DNA of 64,000 bases, taken from assembly GCA_023404705.1 (NCBI GenBank), contig JAEYAU010000253.1, positions 23,049 through 87,048 of the forward strand. Direction: 5' to 3'. Positions 35,391-42,861 of this stretch are shown one piece after another (position 1 is the stretch's first letter; every line of letters starts with the position of its first letter). The position numbers were made by a program, and so were the translations under genes. Under the pieces are notes generated by a model. It searched no databases. It was not told the DNA's origin and saw only the letters and a program-made list of their open reading frames with translations. Source of the stretch: Pseudomonadota bacterium (GTDB lineage Bacteria; Pseudomonadota; Alphaproteobacteria; Rhizobiales; Xanthobacteraceae).

Positions 35391-36227
35391 ATGAAGCTCC
35401 TTCGCTGTGCGCCGGCGTATTCGGCAGCCTGTTTCGCTCTGTCCTTCCTGCCTTTGGTGACCGGCTCCGCGCCCGCCGCGGCGCAGGAGCCCGCATGCCG
35501 TGCGCCGAGCGAGGTCTATCGCTTCGACGATCCGCTCGAGCGCGTCGTCAAGCGCATCGGCAGCGGACAGTCGCTCAAGATCGTCGCCATCGGCTCCTCG
35601 TCCACCGCGGGCGCCGGCGCATCCTCGCCGGCCGCGAGCTATCCGAGCCGGCTCGAAGCCGAGCTGCAGACGCGTCTTCCGGGCATCACCGTCAAGGTCA
35701 TCAATCGCGGCATCAACGGCGAAGTCGCGACCGACATGATCAAGCGCTTCGAGACCGAGGTGTTTCCCGAGAAGCCGGATCTGATCATCTGGCAGGTCGG
35801 CACCAACTCGGTGCTGCGCGATCGCAACGTGCTCGGCGATGCTTCGATCATCCACGATGGCCTCGAGCAGCTGCTCGCCACCGGCGCCGACGTCGTGGTG
35901 ATGAACTCGCAGTTCGCCCCGAAGGTGCTCGCCAAGCCGGACGCCGAGCGCATGGTCGACATCGTCGGCGCCGAGACCAAGGATGTCGGCGCGCGGCTGT
36001 TCGATCGCTTCGCGATGATGCGCTACTGGTCCGAGACCGAGCGCATGTCGTTCGACACCTTCGTCCATCCGGACGGCCTGCATCTCAACGACTGGAGCTA
36101 CGCCTGCGTCGCCAAGGTGCTGGCCGCTGCCATCCTCGACGGCGCCAACCTCCCGGTCGCCACCGCCAAGGCCGCGCCGACGACGCCGACCGCGCCCGCC
36201 ACCGCCGCGCGCGTGCAGACGCGGTAG
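35391..36227 (+). CDS. SGNH/GDSL hydrolase, exported
   Basis: The 278-residue protein has a signal peptide ending near PAAAQEPACR. All four SGNH blocks are visible: Ser in VAIGSSSTAGAG, Gly in NRGINGE, Asn in WQVGTNSVL and the Asp/His pair in HPDGLHLND. The tail is Ala/Thr/Pro-rich. It probably removes ester groups from a periplasmic glycan or lipid; its cluster with OpgC suggests the substrate is a glucan. The start abuts the previous stop codon. Confidence 0.85.
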   Translation: MKLLRCAPAYSAACFALSFLPLVTGSAPAAAQEPACRAPSEVYRFDDPLERVVKRIGSGQSLKIVAIGSSSTAGAGASSPAASYPSRLEAELQTRLPGITVKVINRGINGEVATDMIKRFETEVFPEKPDLIIWQVGTNSVLRDRNVLGDASIIHDGLEQLLATGADVVVMNSQFAPKVLAKPDAERMVDIVGAETKDVGARLFDRFAMMRYWSETERMSFDTFVHPDGLHLNDWSYACVAKVLAAAILDGANLPVATAKAAPTTPTAPATAARVQTR

Positions 36228-36242
36228 AACTCGGAACGTCGG

Positions 36243-36272
36243 GCGGGTTAGCTGCGCAGCGGCGTAACCCGC
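36243..36272. repeat. Palindromic repeat GCGGGTTA / TAACCCGC, possible bidirectional terminator
   Basis: GCGGGTTA (36243-36250) pairs with TAACCCGC (36265-36272) in the 53-base gap between two convergent genes. The type is very common between genes in Bradyrhizobium-like genomes. Confidence 0.5.
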
Positions 36273-36280
36273 CGCAAACC

Positions 36281-37465
36281 TCACACCTTCTCCAACGCCG
36301 CGTAGATATCCTCGCAGATGTCGTCGGGATGTTCGAGCCCGGCCGAGAGGCGCAGCAATCCGTCGCTGATGCCGAGCTCGGCGCGCGCCTCGGGCGTGAG
36401 CCGCTGGTGCGTGGTCGTCGCGGGATGCGTGATGAGAGACTTCGCGTCGCCGAGATTGTTGCTGATCTTGATCAACTGCAGCGCGTCCTGGAAACGGAAC
36501 GCGCCGCCCTTGCCGCCCGCGACCTCGAAGGCGACCAGCGTCGAGCCGCCGCGCATCTGCTTCTGCACCAGCGCGGCCTGCGGATGGTCGGGCCGTCCCG
36601 GATAGATCAGCCGCGTGATCTTCGGATGCTCTGCGAGCATGACCGCGATCGCCGCCGCCGTGTCGGTCTGCCGCCGCACGCGCACGCCGAGCGTCTCCAG
36701 TCCTTTCAGCAGCACCCAGGCATTGAACGGCGAGATCGACGGCCCGGTCTGCCGGATGAACTGGTGCACGTTCTTGGTGATGAACTCTTCCGAGGCGAGG
36801 ATCACGCCGCCGAGGCAGCGGCCTTGTCCGTCGATGTGCTTGGTCGCCGAGTAGACGACGCAGTCGGCGCCGAGCGCCAGTGGGCTCTGGAACAGCGGCG
36901 TCGCGAACACATTGTCGACCACCAGCGTCGCGCCCGCGTCGTGCGCGATCTTGGCGATCGCCTCGATGTCGAGCACTTCGAGTGTCGGGTTGGTCGGCGA
37001 CTCCAGGAAGAACGTCTTGGTGTTCGGCCGCACCGCCTTGCGCCATGCGTCGAGATCGTTGCCGTCGACGATGGTCGACGCGATGCCGTAGCGCGGGAGA
37101 TACTCTTGCAGCACATAGAGGCACGAGCCGAACAGCGCCTTCGCGCCGACCACGTGGTCGCCCGCCTTGAGCTGACCCATCAGCGAGAGCGTCACGGCCG
37201 CCATGCCGGTCGCGACCGCACGTGCGGCCTCGGCGCCTTCGAGCTCCGCCATGCGCTGCTCGAACATCGAGACCGTGGGATTGCCGTAGCGCGAATAGAT
37301 GTAGCCGGGATCGTTGCCTTTGAAGCGTGCCTCGGCGGTCGCCGCGTCGTCGTAGACGTAGCCCTGGGTGAGGAACAGCGCTTCCGAGGTTTCGCCGAAC
37401 TGCGAGCGCAGCGTCCCCGAATGGACGAGCCGGGTCTCCGGGCGATAGGGCTTCGATGCGGGCAT
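36281..37465 (-). CDS. metZ: O-succinylhomoserine sulfhydrylase MetZ
   Basis: The 394-residue PLP enzyme of the Cys/Met metabolism family starts at ATG 37465 with GGAGG upstream. Motifs are RYGNPTVSMFEQRMAELEGAE, ESPTNPTLEVLDI, VVDNVFATPLFQ, the PLP-lysine in YSATKHIDGQGR, and SLGD-like NLGDAKSLITHPATTTH. It makes homocysteine from O-succinylhomoserine and sulfide. The SAM-II riboswitch in its leader shows methionine-pathway control and supports this name over cystathionine enzymes. Confidence 0.92.
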   Translation of the reverse strand: MPASKPYRPETRLVHSGTLRSQFGETSEALFLTQGYVYDDAATAEARFKGNDPGYIYSRYGNPTVSMFEQRMAELEGAEAARAVATGMAAVTLSLMGQLKAGDHVVGAKALFGSCLYVLQEYLPRYGIASTIVDGNDLDAWRKAVRPNTKTFFLESPTNPTLEVLDIEAIAKIAHDAGATLVVDNVFATPLFQSPLALGADCVVYSATKHIDGQGRCLGGVILASEEFITKNVHQFIRQTGPSISPFNAWVLLKGLETLGVRVRRQTDTAAAIAVMLAEHPKITRLIYPGRPDHPQAALVQKQMRGGSTLVAFEVAGGKGGAFRFQDALQLIKISNNLGDAKSLITHPATTTHQRLTPEARAELGISDGLLRLSAGLEHPDDICEDIYAALEKV

Positions 37466-37482
37466 CACGGCCTCCGGGCCAC

Positions 37483-37515
37483 AAAAAATCCCGGCCGGGG
37501 GGTGCCGTGGCCGGG
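37483..37515 (-). terminator. Riboswitch-linked intrinsic terminator in the metZ leader
   Basis: On the minus strand CCCGGCC (37509-37515) pairs with GGCCGGG (37490-37496) and is followed by A and six T residues, only 18 bases before the metZ ATG. It lies directly after the SAM-II aptamer; an upstream GGCCGGGG (about 37526-37533) could pair with CCCGGCC to form an antiterminator. Confidence 0.75.
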
Positions 37516-37529
37516 CTGCCTGCATCCCC

Positions 37530-37588
37530 GGCCTTTTAGCGAGTTGTTTAACGTGGCTGCAAGCCGGCCGGCTCAAATGACCACGGGA
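37530..37588 (-). ncRNA. SAM-II riboswitch upstream of metZ
   Basis: The minus strand holds the SAM-II pattern: P1 CGTGG (37581-37585) with CCACG (37552-37556); CATTTGAGCC and GGCTTGCAG in the loop; then GTTAAACAA and CTCGCTAAAAGG forming the pseudoknot strand. SAM-II aptamers bind S-adenosylmethionine and lower expression of methionine genes in alphaproteobacteria. The position before metZ and the following terminator fit. Confidence 0.9.
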
Positions 37589-37663
37589 TAAGCGGTTGTT
37601 TAGGCGCGCCATGCCTTCCCGTCAAGACGCTCATCGGCTAGCACGGGCGCGAGGAATGTGCTG

Positions 37664-38764
37664 ATGCCGCTTGGCTTTTCTGCCCACGACAAGGGGATTC
37701 TGCCCGACCGCATGATCGCGGCGCTCGCTGAGAGCGGCGCGATCCGGCCGGCCCGTCCGTTCGCCGCCGATCAGATCCAGCCCGCGAGCCTCGACCTGCG
37801 TCTCGGCGCCGTCGCCTACCGGGTGCGCGCGAGCTTCATGCCGGGTCCGCAGGCGACCGTCGCGGAGCGCACCGCCGACCTCAAGCTGCACGAGATCTCG
37901 CTCGCGCAGGGCGCCGTGCTTGAGACCGGATGCGTCTATATCGTGCCGCTGCTCGAGACGCTCGCGCTGCCGTCCGACCTCACGGCCGCCGCCAACCCGA
38001 AGAGCTCCACGGGCCGCATCGACGTGTTCACGCGCGTGATCAGCGACAAGAGCCGTGGCTTCGACCAGATCGCGGCCGGCTATCACGGGCCGCTCTATGC
38101 CGAGATCTCGCCGCGCACCTTCCCGGTGCTGGTGCGCGAGGGCTCGCGCCTCTCGCAGATCCGCTTCCGCCGCGGCCACGCGCTGCTCGACCAGACGCAG
38201 CTCGCCGACCTGCACGCGCAGCAGCGCCTGGTCGATTCCGATCAGGCGGATTTCGCCGGCGGCATCTCGGTCGGCGTCGATCTCGCGGGCATCGACGGCC
38301 GCGTCGGCTATCGCGCCAAGCGCCACACCGGCCTGATCGATGTCGACCGTCGCGACGGCTACGACGTCGCGGATTTCTGGGAGCCGATTGCGGCGCGCGC
38401 CGACAAGACGCTGATCCTCGATCCGGACGAGTTCTACATCCTGGCCTCGAAGGAAGCCGTGCAGGTGCCGCCCGACCACGCGGCCGAGATGGTGCCGTTC
38501 GATCCGCTGGTCGGCGAATTCCGCGTGCACTATGCGGGCTTCTTCGATCCCGGCTTCGGCTATGCGGGCGCCGGCGGCAAGGGCGCGCGCGCCGTGCTCG
38601 AGGTGCGCTCGCGCGAGGTGCCCTTCATCCTCGAGCACGGACAGATCGTCGGCCGCCTTGTCTACGAGAAGCTGATGGCTACACCTGAGAAGCTCTACGG
38701 CATGGGCATCGGCTCGAACTATCAGGCGCAGGGCCTGAAGCTCTCCAAGCATTTCCGCGCGTAA
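37664..38764 (+). CDS. dcd: 2'-deoxycytidine 5'-triphosphate deaminase (long form)
   Basis: The 366-residue protein is the long two-domain Dcd seen in alphaproteobacteria. The first domain has IQPASLDLRLGAVAYRV and ANPKSSTGRIDVFTRVI with FPVLVREGSRLSQIRF; the second repeats the trimer fold (DPDEFYILASKEAVQVP; GFFDPGFGYAGAGG, EVPFILEHGQIVGRLVYEK). It produces dUTP for thymidylate synthesis. I prefer ATG 37664, 7 bases from GAGGAA, over the GTG two codons earlier. It ends 3 bases before a convergent channel gene. Confidence 0.88.
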   Translation: MPLGFSAHDKGILPDRMIAALAESGAIRPARPFAADQIQPASLDLRLGAVAYRVRASFMPGPQATVAERTADLKLHEISLAQGAVLETGCVYIVPLLETLALPSDLTAAANPKSSTGRIDVFTRVISDKSRGFDQIAAGYHGPLYAEISPRTFPVLVREGSRLSQIRFRRGHALLDQTQLADLHAQQRLVDSDQADFAGGISVGVDLAGIDGRVGYRAKRHTGLIDVDRRDGYDVADFWEPIAARADKTLILDPDEFYILASKEAVQVPPDHAAEMVPFDPLVGEFRVHYAGFFDPGFGYAGAGGKGARAVLEVRSREVPFILEHGQIVGRLVYEKLMATPEKLYGMGIGSNYQAQGLKLSKHFRA

Positions 38765-38767
38765 CTC

Positions 38768-39583
38768 CTACTGGACCGCGCCGCGTCCTGCGACATCGGC
38801 ACGCAGCGCCGCGATCTCGGCCTTCAGCGCCTTGACCTCGCGCACCAGCGGCGCGGCTTCCTCATGCATCATCTCGCGCTCGGCTTCGCGCTCGGCCGCC
38901 TGCTCCTTCTGATACTCGTCCTGCATCGCATTGACGATGATGCCGATGAACAGGTTCAGGATCGTGAAGGTGGTCCCGACGATGAACGGGATGAAGAACA
39001 GCCAGGCGTAGGGAAACTTCTCCATGATCGGCTTCACCACGCCGTCCACCCAGCCTTCCAGCGTCATGATGGTGAACAGCGTGAACAGCGAGGCGCCGAG
39101 CGTGCCGAACAGGTGCGGAAAGTCCTCGCCGAACAGGTTCACGGCCATCACGGCGCAGACGTAGTAGATGAGCCCGATCAGCATCACGATCGAGCTCATG
39201 CCGGGCAGCGCACTGATCAAGCCGCCGACCACGCGCCGCAGCGACGACACCACGGTGACGAGTCGCAACAGGCGCAGCACGCGCAGCGCGCGCAGCACCG
39301 TGAAGGCTTCGCTCGCCGGCGCCAGCGAGATGCCGACCACCAGGAAGTCGAAGATGTTCCACCCGTCGCGGAAGAAGGCGAGGCGCTGGATCAGGATGCG
39401 TCCGAACAGCTCGAGCACGAACACCGCCAGGATCACGCGATCGATCAGGTGCAGGAGGTCGCCATAGCGCACCATCACCTCGCGGTTGGTCTCCAGCCCG
39501 AGCGTCACCGCGTTGAAGATGATGAGCGCCATGATGATGCGCTCGGTTCTCGGATGCTGAACGATGTCGCGCAGCCAGGTCAT
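38768..39583 (-). CDS. Bacterial voltage-gated cation channel (BacNaV-like), second tandem copy
   Basis: The 271-residue protein is a single six-helix channel subunit. S4 is arginine-rich (LRALRVLRLLRLVTVVSSLRR). The pore reads FTIMTLEGWVDGVVKP, matching the TLExW selectivity filter of the NaChBac family, and S6 is TTFTILNLFIGIIVNAMQDEY followed by an acidic C-terminal coiled coil (KEQAAEREAEREMMHEE). It would form tetramers carrying sodium or calcium. Start at ATG 39583; the longer frame is not conserved with the paralogue. Confidence 0.88.
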   Translation of the reverse strand: MTWLRDIVQHPRTERIIMALIIFNAVTLGLETNREVMVRYGDLLHLIDRVILAVFVLELFGRILIQRLAFFRDGWNIFDFLVVGISLAPASEAFTVLRALRVLRLLRLVTVVSSLRRVVGGLISALPGMSSIVMLIGLIYYVCAVMAVNLFGEDFPHLFGTLGASLFTLFTIMTLEGWVDGVVKPIMEKFPYAWLFFIPFIVGTTFTILNLFIGIIVNAMQDEYQKEQAAEREAEREMMHEEAAPLVREVKALKAEIAALRADVAGRGAVQ

Positions 39584-39635
39584 CGATTTCCCCGCAATAA
39601 GGACGCCGGCATTGCCATGGTTCGCTCGCGCCCTG

Positions 39636-40451
39636 TCAAGCGTCCGCGCGCGGCGCGAGGTCGCGGCGCAAGGCCGCGATCTCGGCCTGCAGGGCCTGGA
39701 TCTCGCGCACCAGCGGCACCGTCTCCTCGTGCACCATCTCGCGCTCGGCCTCGCGCTCCGCCGCCTGCTCCTTGGCATACTCGTCCTGCATGCTGTTGAC
39801 GATGATGCCGATGAACAGGTTGAGGATCGTGAAGGTGGTGCCGACGATGAACGGAATGAAGAACAGCCAGGCGTAAGGGTGCGTCTCCATGATCGGCTTG
39901 ACCACGCCCTCGACCCAGCCTTCCAGCGTCATGATGGTGAACAGCGTGAACAGCGAGGTCGCCAGCGTGCCGAACAGGTTGGGGAATTCGGCGCCGTAGA
40001 GATTCACGGCCATCACGGCGCAGACGTAGTAGATGAGCCCGATCAGCAGCAGGATTGAGCCCATGCCGGGCAGCGCCGTGATCAGCCCGCCGACCACGCG
40101 GCGCAGCGTCGGCACCGCCGTGATCAGGCGCAGGATGCGCAGCACGCGCAGCGCGCGCAGCACCGAGAAGGCTTCGGTCGCGGGCGCAAGCGCAATGCCG
40201 ACCACGACGAAGTCGAAGATGTTCCAGCCGTCGCGGAAGAATGCGAGCCGCTGCACGATCAGCCGCGCCAGCAGCTCCACCACGAACACGGCCAGCACCA
40301 CGCGATCGATCAGGTCCAGGAACCAGCCGAACTTCGCCATCGCGGTCTGGCTGGTCTCGATGCCGAGCGTCACCGCATTGATGACGATCAGGCCCATGAT
40401 GAATCGGTCGGTGCGCGGGTCCTCGACCACACGGCGCAGAGCTTCGAGCAC
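39636..40451 (-). CDS. Bacterial voltage-gated cation channel (BacNaV-like), first tandem copy
   Basis: From GTG 40451 (GGGGGGA upstream) the product has 271 residues, exactly as long as the next gene's. It has the same S4 (LRALRVLRILRLITAVPTLRR), filter TLEGWVEGVVKP, S6 and coiled coil. A GTG 42 bases upstream gives a 285-residue form with a Pro/Gly-rich start but a poorer ribosome site. The two subunits could form heterotetramers. The gene ends 52 bases before its paralogue. Confidence 0.87.
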   Translation of the reverse strand: MLEALRRVVEDPRTDRFIMGLIVINAVTLGIETSQTAMAKFGWFLDLIDRVVLAVFVVELLARLIVQRLAFFRDGWNIFDFVVVGIALAPATEAFSVLRALRVLRILRLITAVPTLRRVVGGLITALPGMGSILLLIGLIYYVCAVMAVNLYGAEFPNLFGTLATSLFTLFTIMTLEGWVEGVVKPIMETHPYAWLFFIPFIVGTTFTILNLFIGIIVNSMQDEYAKEQAAEREAEREMVHEETVPLVREIQALQAEIAALRRDLAPRADA

Positions 40452-40640
40452 GGAAATCCCCCCAGGAATCGGGCCAGTCTCGCGGCCGATCACGACCGCA
40501 AGATTACGGCCTCCGTGCGGTCAAGTCGCGCCTGGCAGCGTGATCCCGAAGAGGGGCGCCCGGCTGATCCAAGATGATGAGGAAGCTTCAGAATCCGGCC
40601 CTTGCGGCGCGCCGTCCGGGTTCGCTATGGTGATCGGCGC

Positions 40641-40677
40641 GCGGGCGTAGTTCAGTGGTAGAACGACAGCTTCCCAA
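40641..40677 (+). tRNA. 5' half of tRNA-Gly (anticodon CCC), cut by the prophage attachment site
   Basis: The acceptor strand GCGGGCG, D arm TAGTTCAGTGGTAGAAC and anticodon stem/loop up to TTCCCAA (40671-40677, anticodon CCC at 40673-40675) are intact. After this point the expected GCTGT stem, variable loop and GGTTCGANTCC T arm are absent; instead phage sequence runs to the integrase gene. This is the left attachment junction. The tRNA is either broken or restored at the right end if the phage carries the 5' half. Confidence 0.8.
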
Positions 40678-40765
40678 TCAGTTTCAGCAGTCGTTACATA
40701 GCTCCACATAGTGCTCACTTGTGCCCGTTTCATCGGCACTTCTGACGTGTTAGCATCTGACCTAG

Positions 40766-41956
40766 ATGCTCACTGATCCCCCCACCACTCCGCCTTTAGC
40801 GGTGCCACAGAGGTGCCATAGCGTGCCTTCGAAAATCCCGTTCACCGACATCGGTGTTCGGGCCTTGAAGGTACCGAGCACCGGGCAAATCACCGTGTGG
40901 GATTCCAAGAGCCCACTCGGCATCCGCATGACGCACAAGGGCTCTAAGTCATATGTCGTCATGATCGGCAGTGGCAAACGCCACACCATCGGAAGGACTG
41001 ATATCATCAGCCTGGCCGAGGCCCGCGACGAGGCCCGCCGCCTCCTGGCTGAAAAGACGCTTGGACTTTTCAACAAGCCGAGCGCCGTCACCTTTGAAAC
41101 CGCACTCTCGCTTTTCTTGAAGGAACACTACCAAGGCAAGCGCGAGCGCACGAGGAAGGAAGCTGCCCGACTTCTCAACCGCCACTTTCTGCCACCCTTC
41201 CGAAGGCTCTCCCTCTCGGAGCTAACGGACGCGGAGATAGGCAAGAAGCTCGACAGCCTTCAGAAGACGCCCTCGGAGCGCCTACACGCCTTCAGGGCTC
41301 TCAGAACGATGCTCAAGTGGTGTACCCGGCCCCCACGCCGCTACATCCCTCACAGCCCCCTGGAGGGCTACCAACCCCCGGGGCAAGACAAGAAGGGGAC
41401 GAGGGTTCTCTCAGACCAGGAGCTAGCCGCTCTGTGGAAAGCGGGGGAGGGGATGTTTGGAGACATGATCCGGCTCCTCATCCTCTGGGGTACTCGCAAC
41501 GGGGAAACTGGGAGGCTTAAGCGAACTTGGCACGAGGGACAAACCCTCACCATCCCCGGCACGATCACGAAAAACAAGCGCGCCCACACCATCCCGATCT
41601 TGCCTATGGCAGCCGACATTCTCGCTCGCCAAAAGCACAACCAGCCGCATTTCTTCCCGGGCCGGGAGCTGTACAGCCACTTCGCTGACGGCTCCTGGGG
41701 CAAACTCAAGCGCGAGCTGGACGACGCTTCGGGGGTCAAAGGTTGGAAACTTCGGGACCTCCGGCGCACCTTCCGCTCTAACATGGCAAAGCTCGGTGTC
41801 CCCCGCGAGGTCGCCGAAAACCTGCTCAACCACGTCACCGGGGCAGGGAAGAACGACCTGGACGAGATCTACAATCGCTACGACTTCCTCAAAGAGAAGC
41901 GAGAGGCCCTAGCGAGGTGGGAAGCATATCTCTCACAACTCCTGGCCCGGCAATGA
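40766..41956 (+). CDS. int: Tyrosine recombinase / phage integrase
   Basis: The 396-residue integrase has an N-terminal arm-binding region (SPLGIRMTHKGSKSYVVMIG), a core-binding domain (about 115-215) and a catalytic domain. Catalytic candidates are Arg in LILWGTRNGETGRLKR, Lys in TITKNKRAHTIPI, Arg in LRDLRRTFRSNM, His in LLNHVTGAGKND and Tyr in DEIYNRYDF. The first His of the usual HxLR box is Arg here. It is next to the left attachment site, as expected. Three start codons lie close together; I keep the longest. Confidence 0.92.
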   Translation: MLTDPPTTPPLAVPQRCHSVPSKIPFTDIGVRALKVPSTGQITVWDSKSPLGIRMTHKGSKSYVVMIGSGKRHTIGRTDIISLAEARDEARRLLAEKTLGLFNKPSAVTFETALSLFLKEHYQGKRERTRKEAARLLNRHFLPPFRRLSLSELTDAEIGKKLDSLQKTPSERLHAFRALRTMLKWCTRPPRRYIPHSPLEGYQPPGQDKKGTRVLSDQELAALWKAGEGMFGDMIRLLILWGTRNGETGRLKRTWHEGQTLTIPGTITKNKRAHTIPILPMAADILARQKHNQPHFFPGRELYSHFADGSWGKLKRELDDASGVKGWKLRDLRRTFRSNMAKLGVPREVAENLLNHVTGAGKNDLDEIYNRYDFLKEKREALARWEAYLSQLLARQ

Positions 41957-41981
41957 CCGGGCCCTTTCTCTTGGAGGAGAG

Positions 41982-42170
41982 ATGGACTGGGACGGCCCCA
42001 TTGGCACCATTCTCGATGCACTGGCTGAGGCGCAGGCCCAGCTTGAAGACGGCGACGTCGAGAAGTTTCGGGCGGCCCTGAACGACCCCGCCCTCATCCA
42101 GGCCATGTACGACATCGGCTACTTCCCAGCCCGCAATCCGCCCGGCCGGACGTTTACTGCCTCCAACTAG
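41982..42170 (+). CDS. Small phage protein, unknown
   Basis: The 62-residue acidic protein follows the integrase by 25 bases with a strong TTGGAGGAGAG site. It is mostly helical (TILDALAEAQAQLEDGDVEKF; DPALIQAMYDIGYF). I do not recognise it. Its position could suit an excision or regulatory helper, but there is no motif to show it. Confidence 0.6.
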   Translation: MDWDGPIGTILDALAEAQAQLEDGDVEKFRAALNDPALIQAMYDIGYFPARNPPGRTFTASN

Positions 42171-42237
42171 TCTGCTACTTTTCTACCGCGGCCGAATTGC
42201 CGTCACTGGTGATGGCTCCTTAACCGGAGTTATTGCC

Positions 42238-42441
42238 ATGACTGGCAAGGAGATCGTGAACTTCAAGGGCATCAAGTCACTCGGCATTCCGTACTGCCGA
42301 ACGCACATCTGGCGATTGATGGAGAGTGGCGAGTTTCCGCAGGCATTCAAACTCGGACCTCACCCCAATTCACCACCCGTCTGGTGGCTTCGCGACATTG
42401 TCGCCTGGCTTGAGTCCAAAGCTACTCCTACAGCTCCCTAA
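42238..42441 (+). CDS. AlpA-like DNA-binding regulator / excisionase
   Basis: The 67-residue protein has the short winged-helix layout of AlpA/MerR-like excisionases: IKSLGIPYCRTHIWRLMES, GEFPQAFKLGP, VWWLRDIVAWLESK. Such proteins activate or direct integrase genes. It is followed by an intrinsic terminator. Confidence 0.8.
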   Translation: MTGKEIVNFKGIKSLGIPYCRTHIWRLMESGEFPQAFKLGPHPNSPPVWWLRDIVAWLESKATPTAP

Positions 42442-42450
42442 CGGGAGCGG

Positions 42451-42480
42451 GGCCCGGATTCCACCTCCGGGCCTTTCCCG
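42451..42480 (+). terminator. Intrinsic terminator after the AlpA-like gene
   Basis: GGCCCGGA (42451-42458) pairs with TCCGGGCC (42466-42473), followed by TTTCCCG. Confidence 0.65.
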
Positions 42481-42591
42481 TTTCAGGCATAGCTGAAGGC
42501 CTATCGAGTAGCATATCTACGATATCCCTCGGACATCGGCGCTAGCGCGCAGAATGCCCTCTGGCACAACGCTTCCCGCACAACTGCCCGC

Positions 42592-42861
42592 GTGGCTTTA
42601 GCCACGACCCAATGGCCCTTTTGGCTTCTATAGACTCGCTAGGCGAGCTAACGCGCCCACCACTCGCAGACGCTCGGGCAGAGCCATTGGGTCGTGGCTA
42701 TCGCGCACGACGGGACAGTTGGCGGGAGACTGTCCACCTTTCCCACTACAAGCGCCACCGTCGCGGTACAATTTAACGGGACTGTTCCTTTTGCGGTCAG
42801 CAGTCCCCACGGCATCACCTGACAGGCGCGGGCGCTGCGTGGAGCTTGGCCGCTGACCGCA
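42592..42861. repeat. Structured non-coding region with stacked inverted repeats
   Basis: The 419-base gap 42442-42860 holds no clear gene. It contains GTGGCT/AGCCAC (42592-42605), a perfect 17-bp inverted repeat AGCCACGACCCAATGGC (42600-42616 with 42683-42699), GGACAGT/ACTGTCC (42713-42719 with 42729-42735), GGGACTG/CAGTCCC (42778-42784 with 42801-42807) and TGCGGTCAGC/GCTGACCGCA (42792-42801 with 42852-42861), the last ending on the A of the next start codon. Confidence 0.7.
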
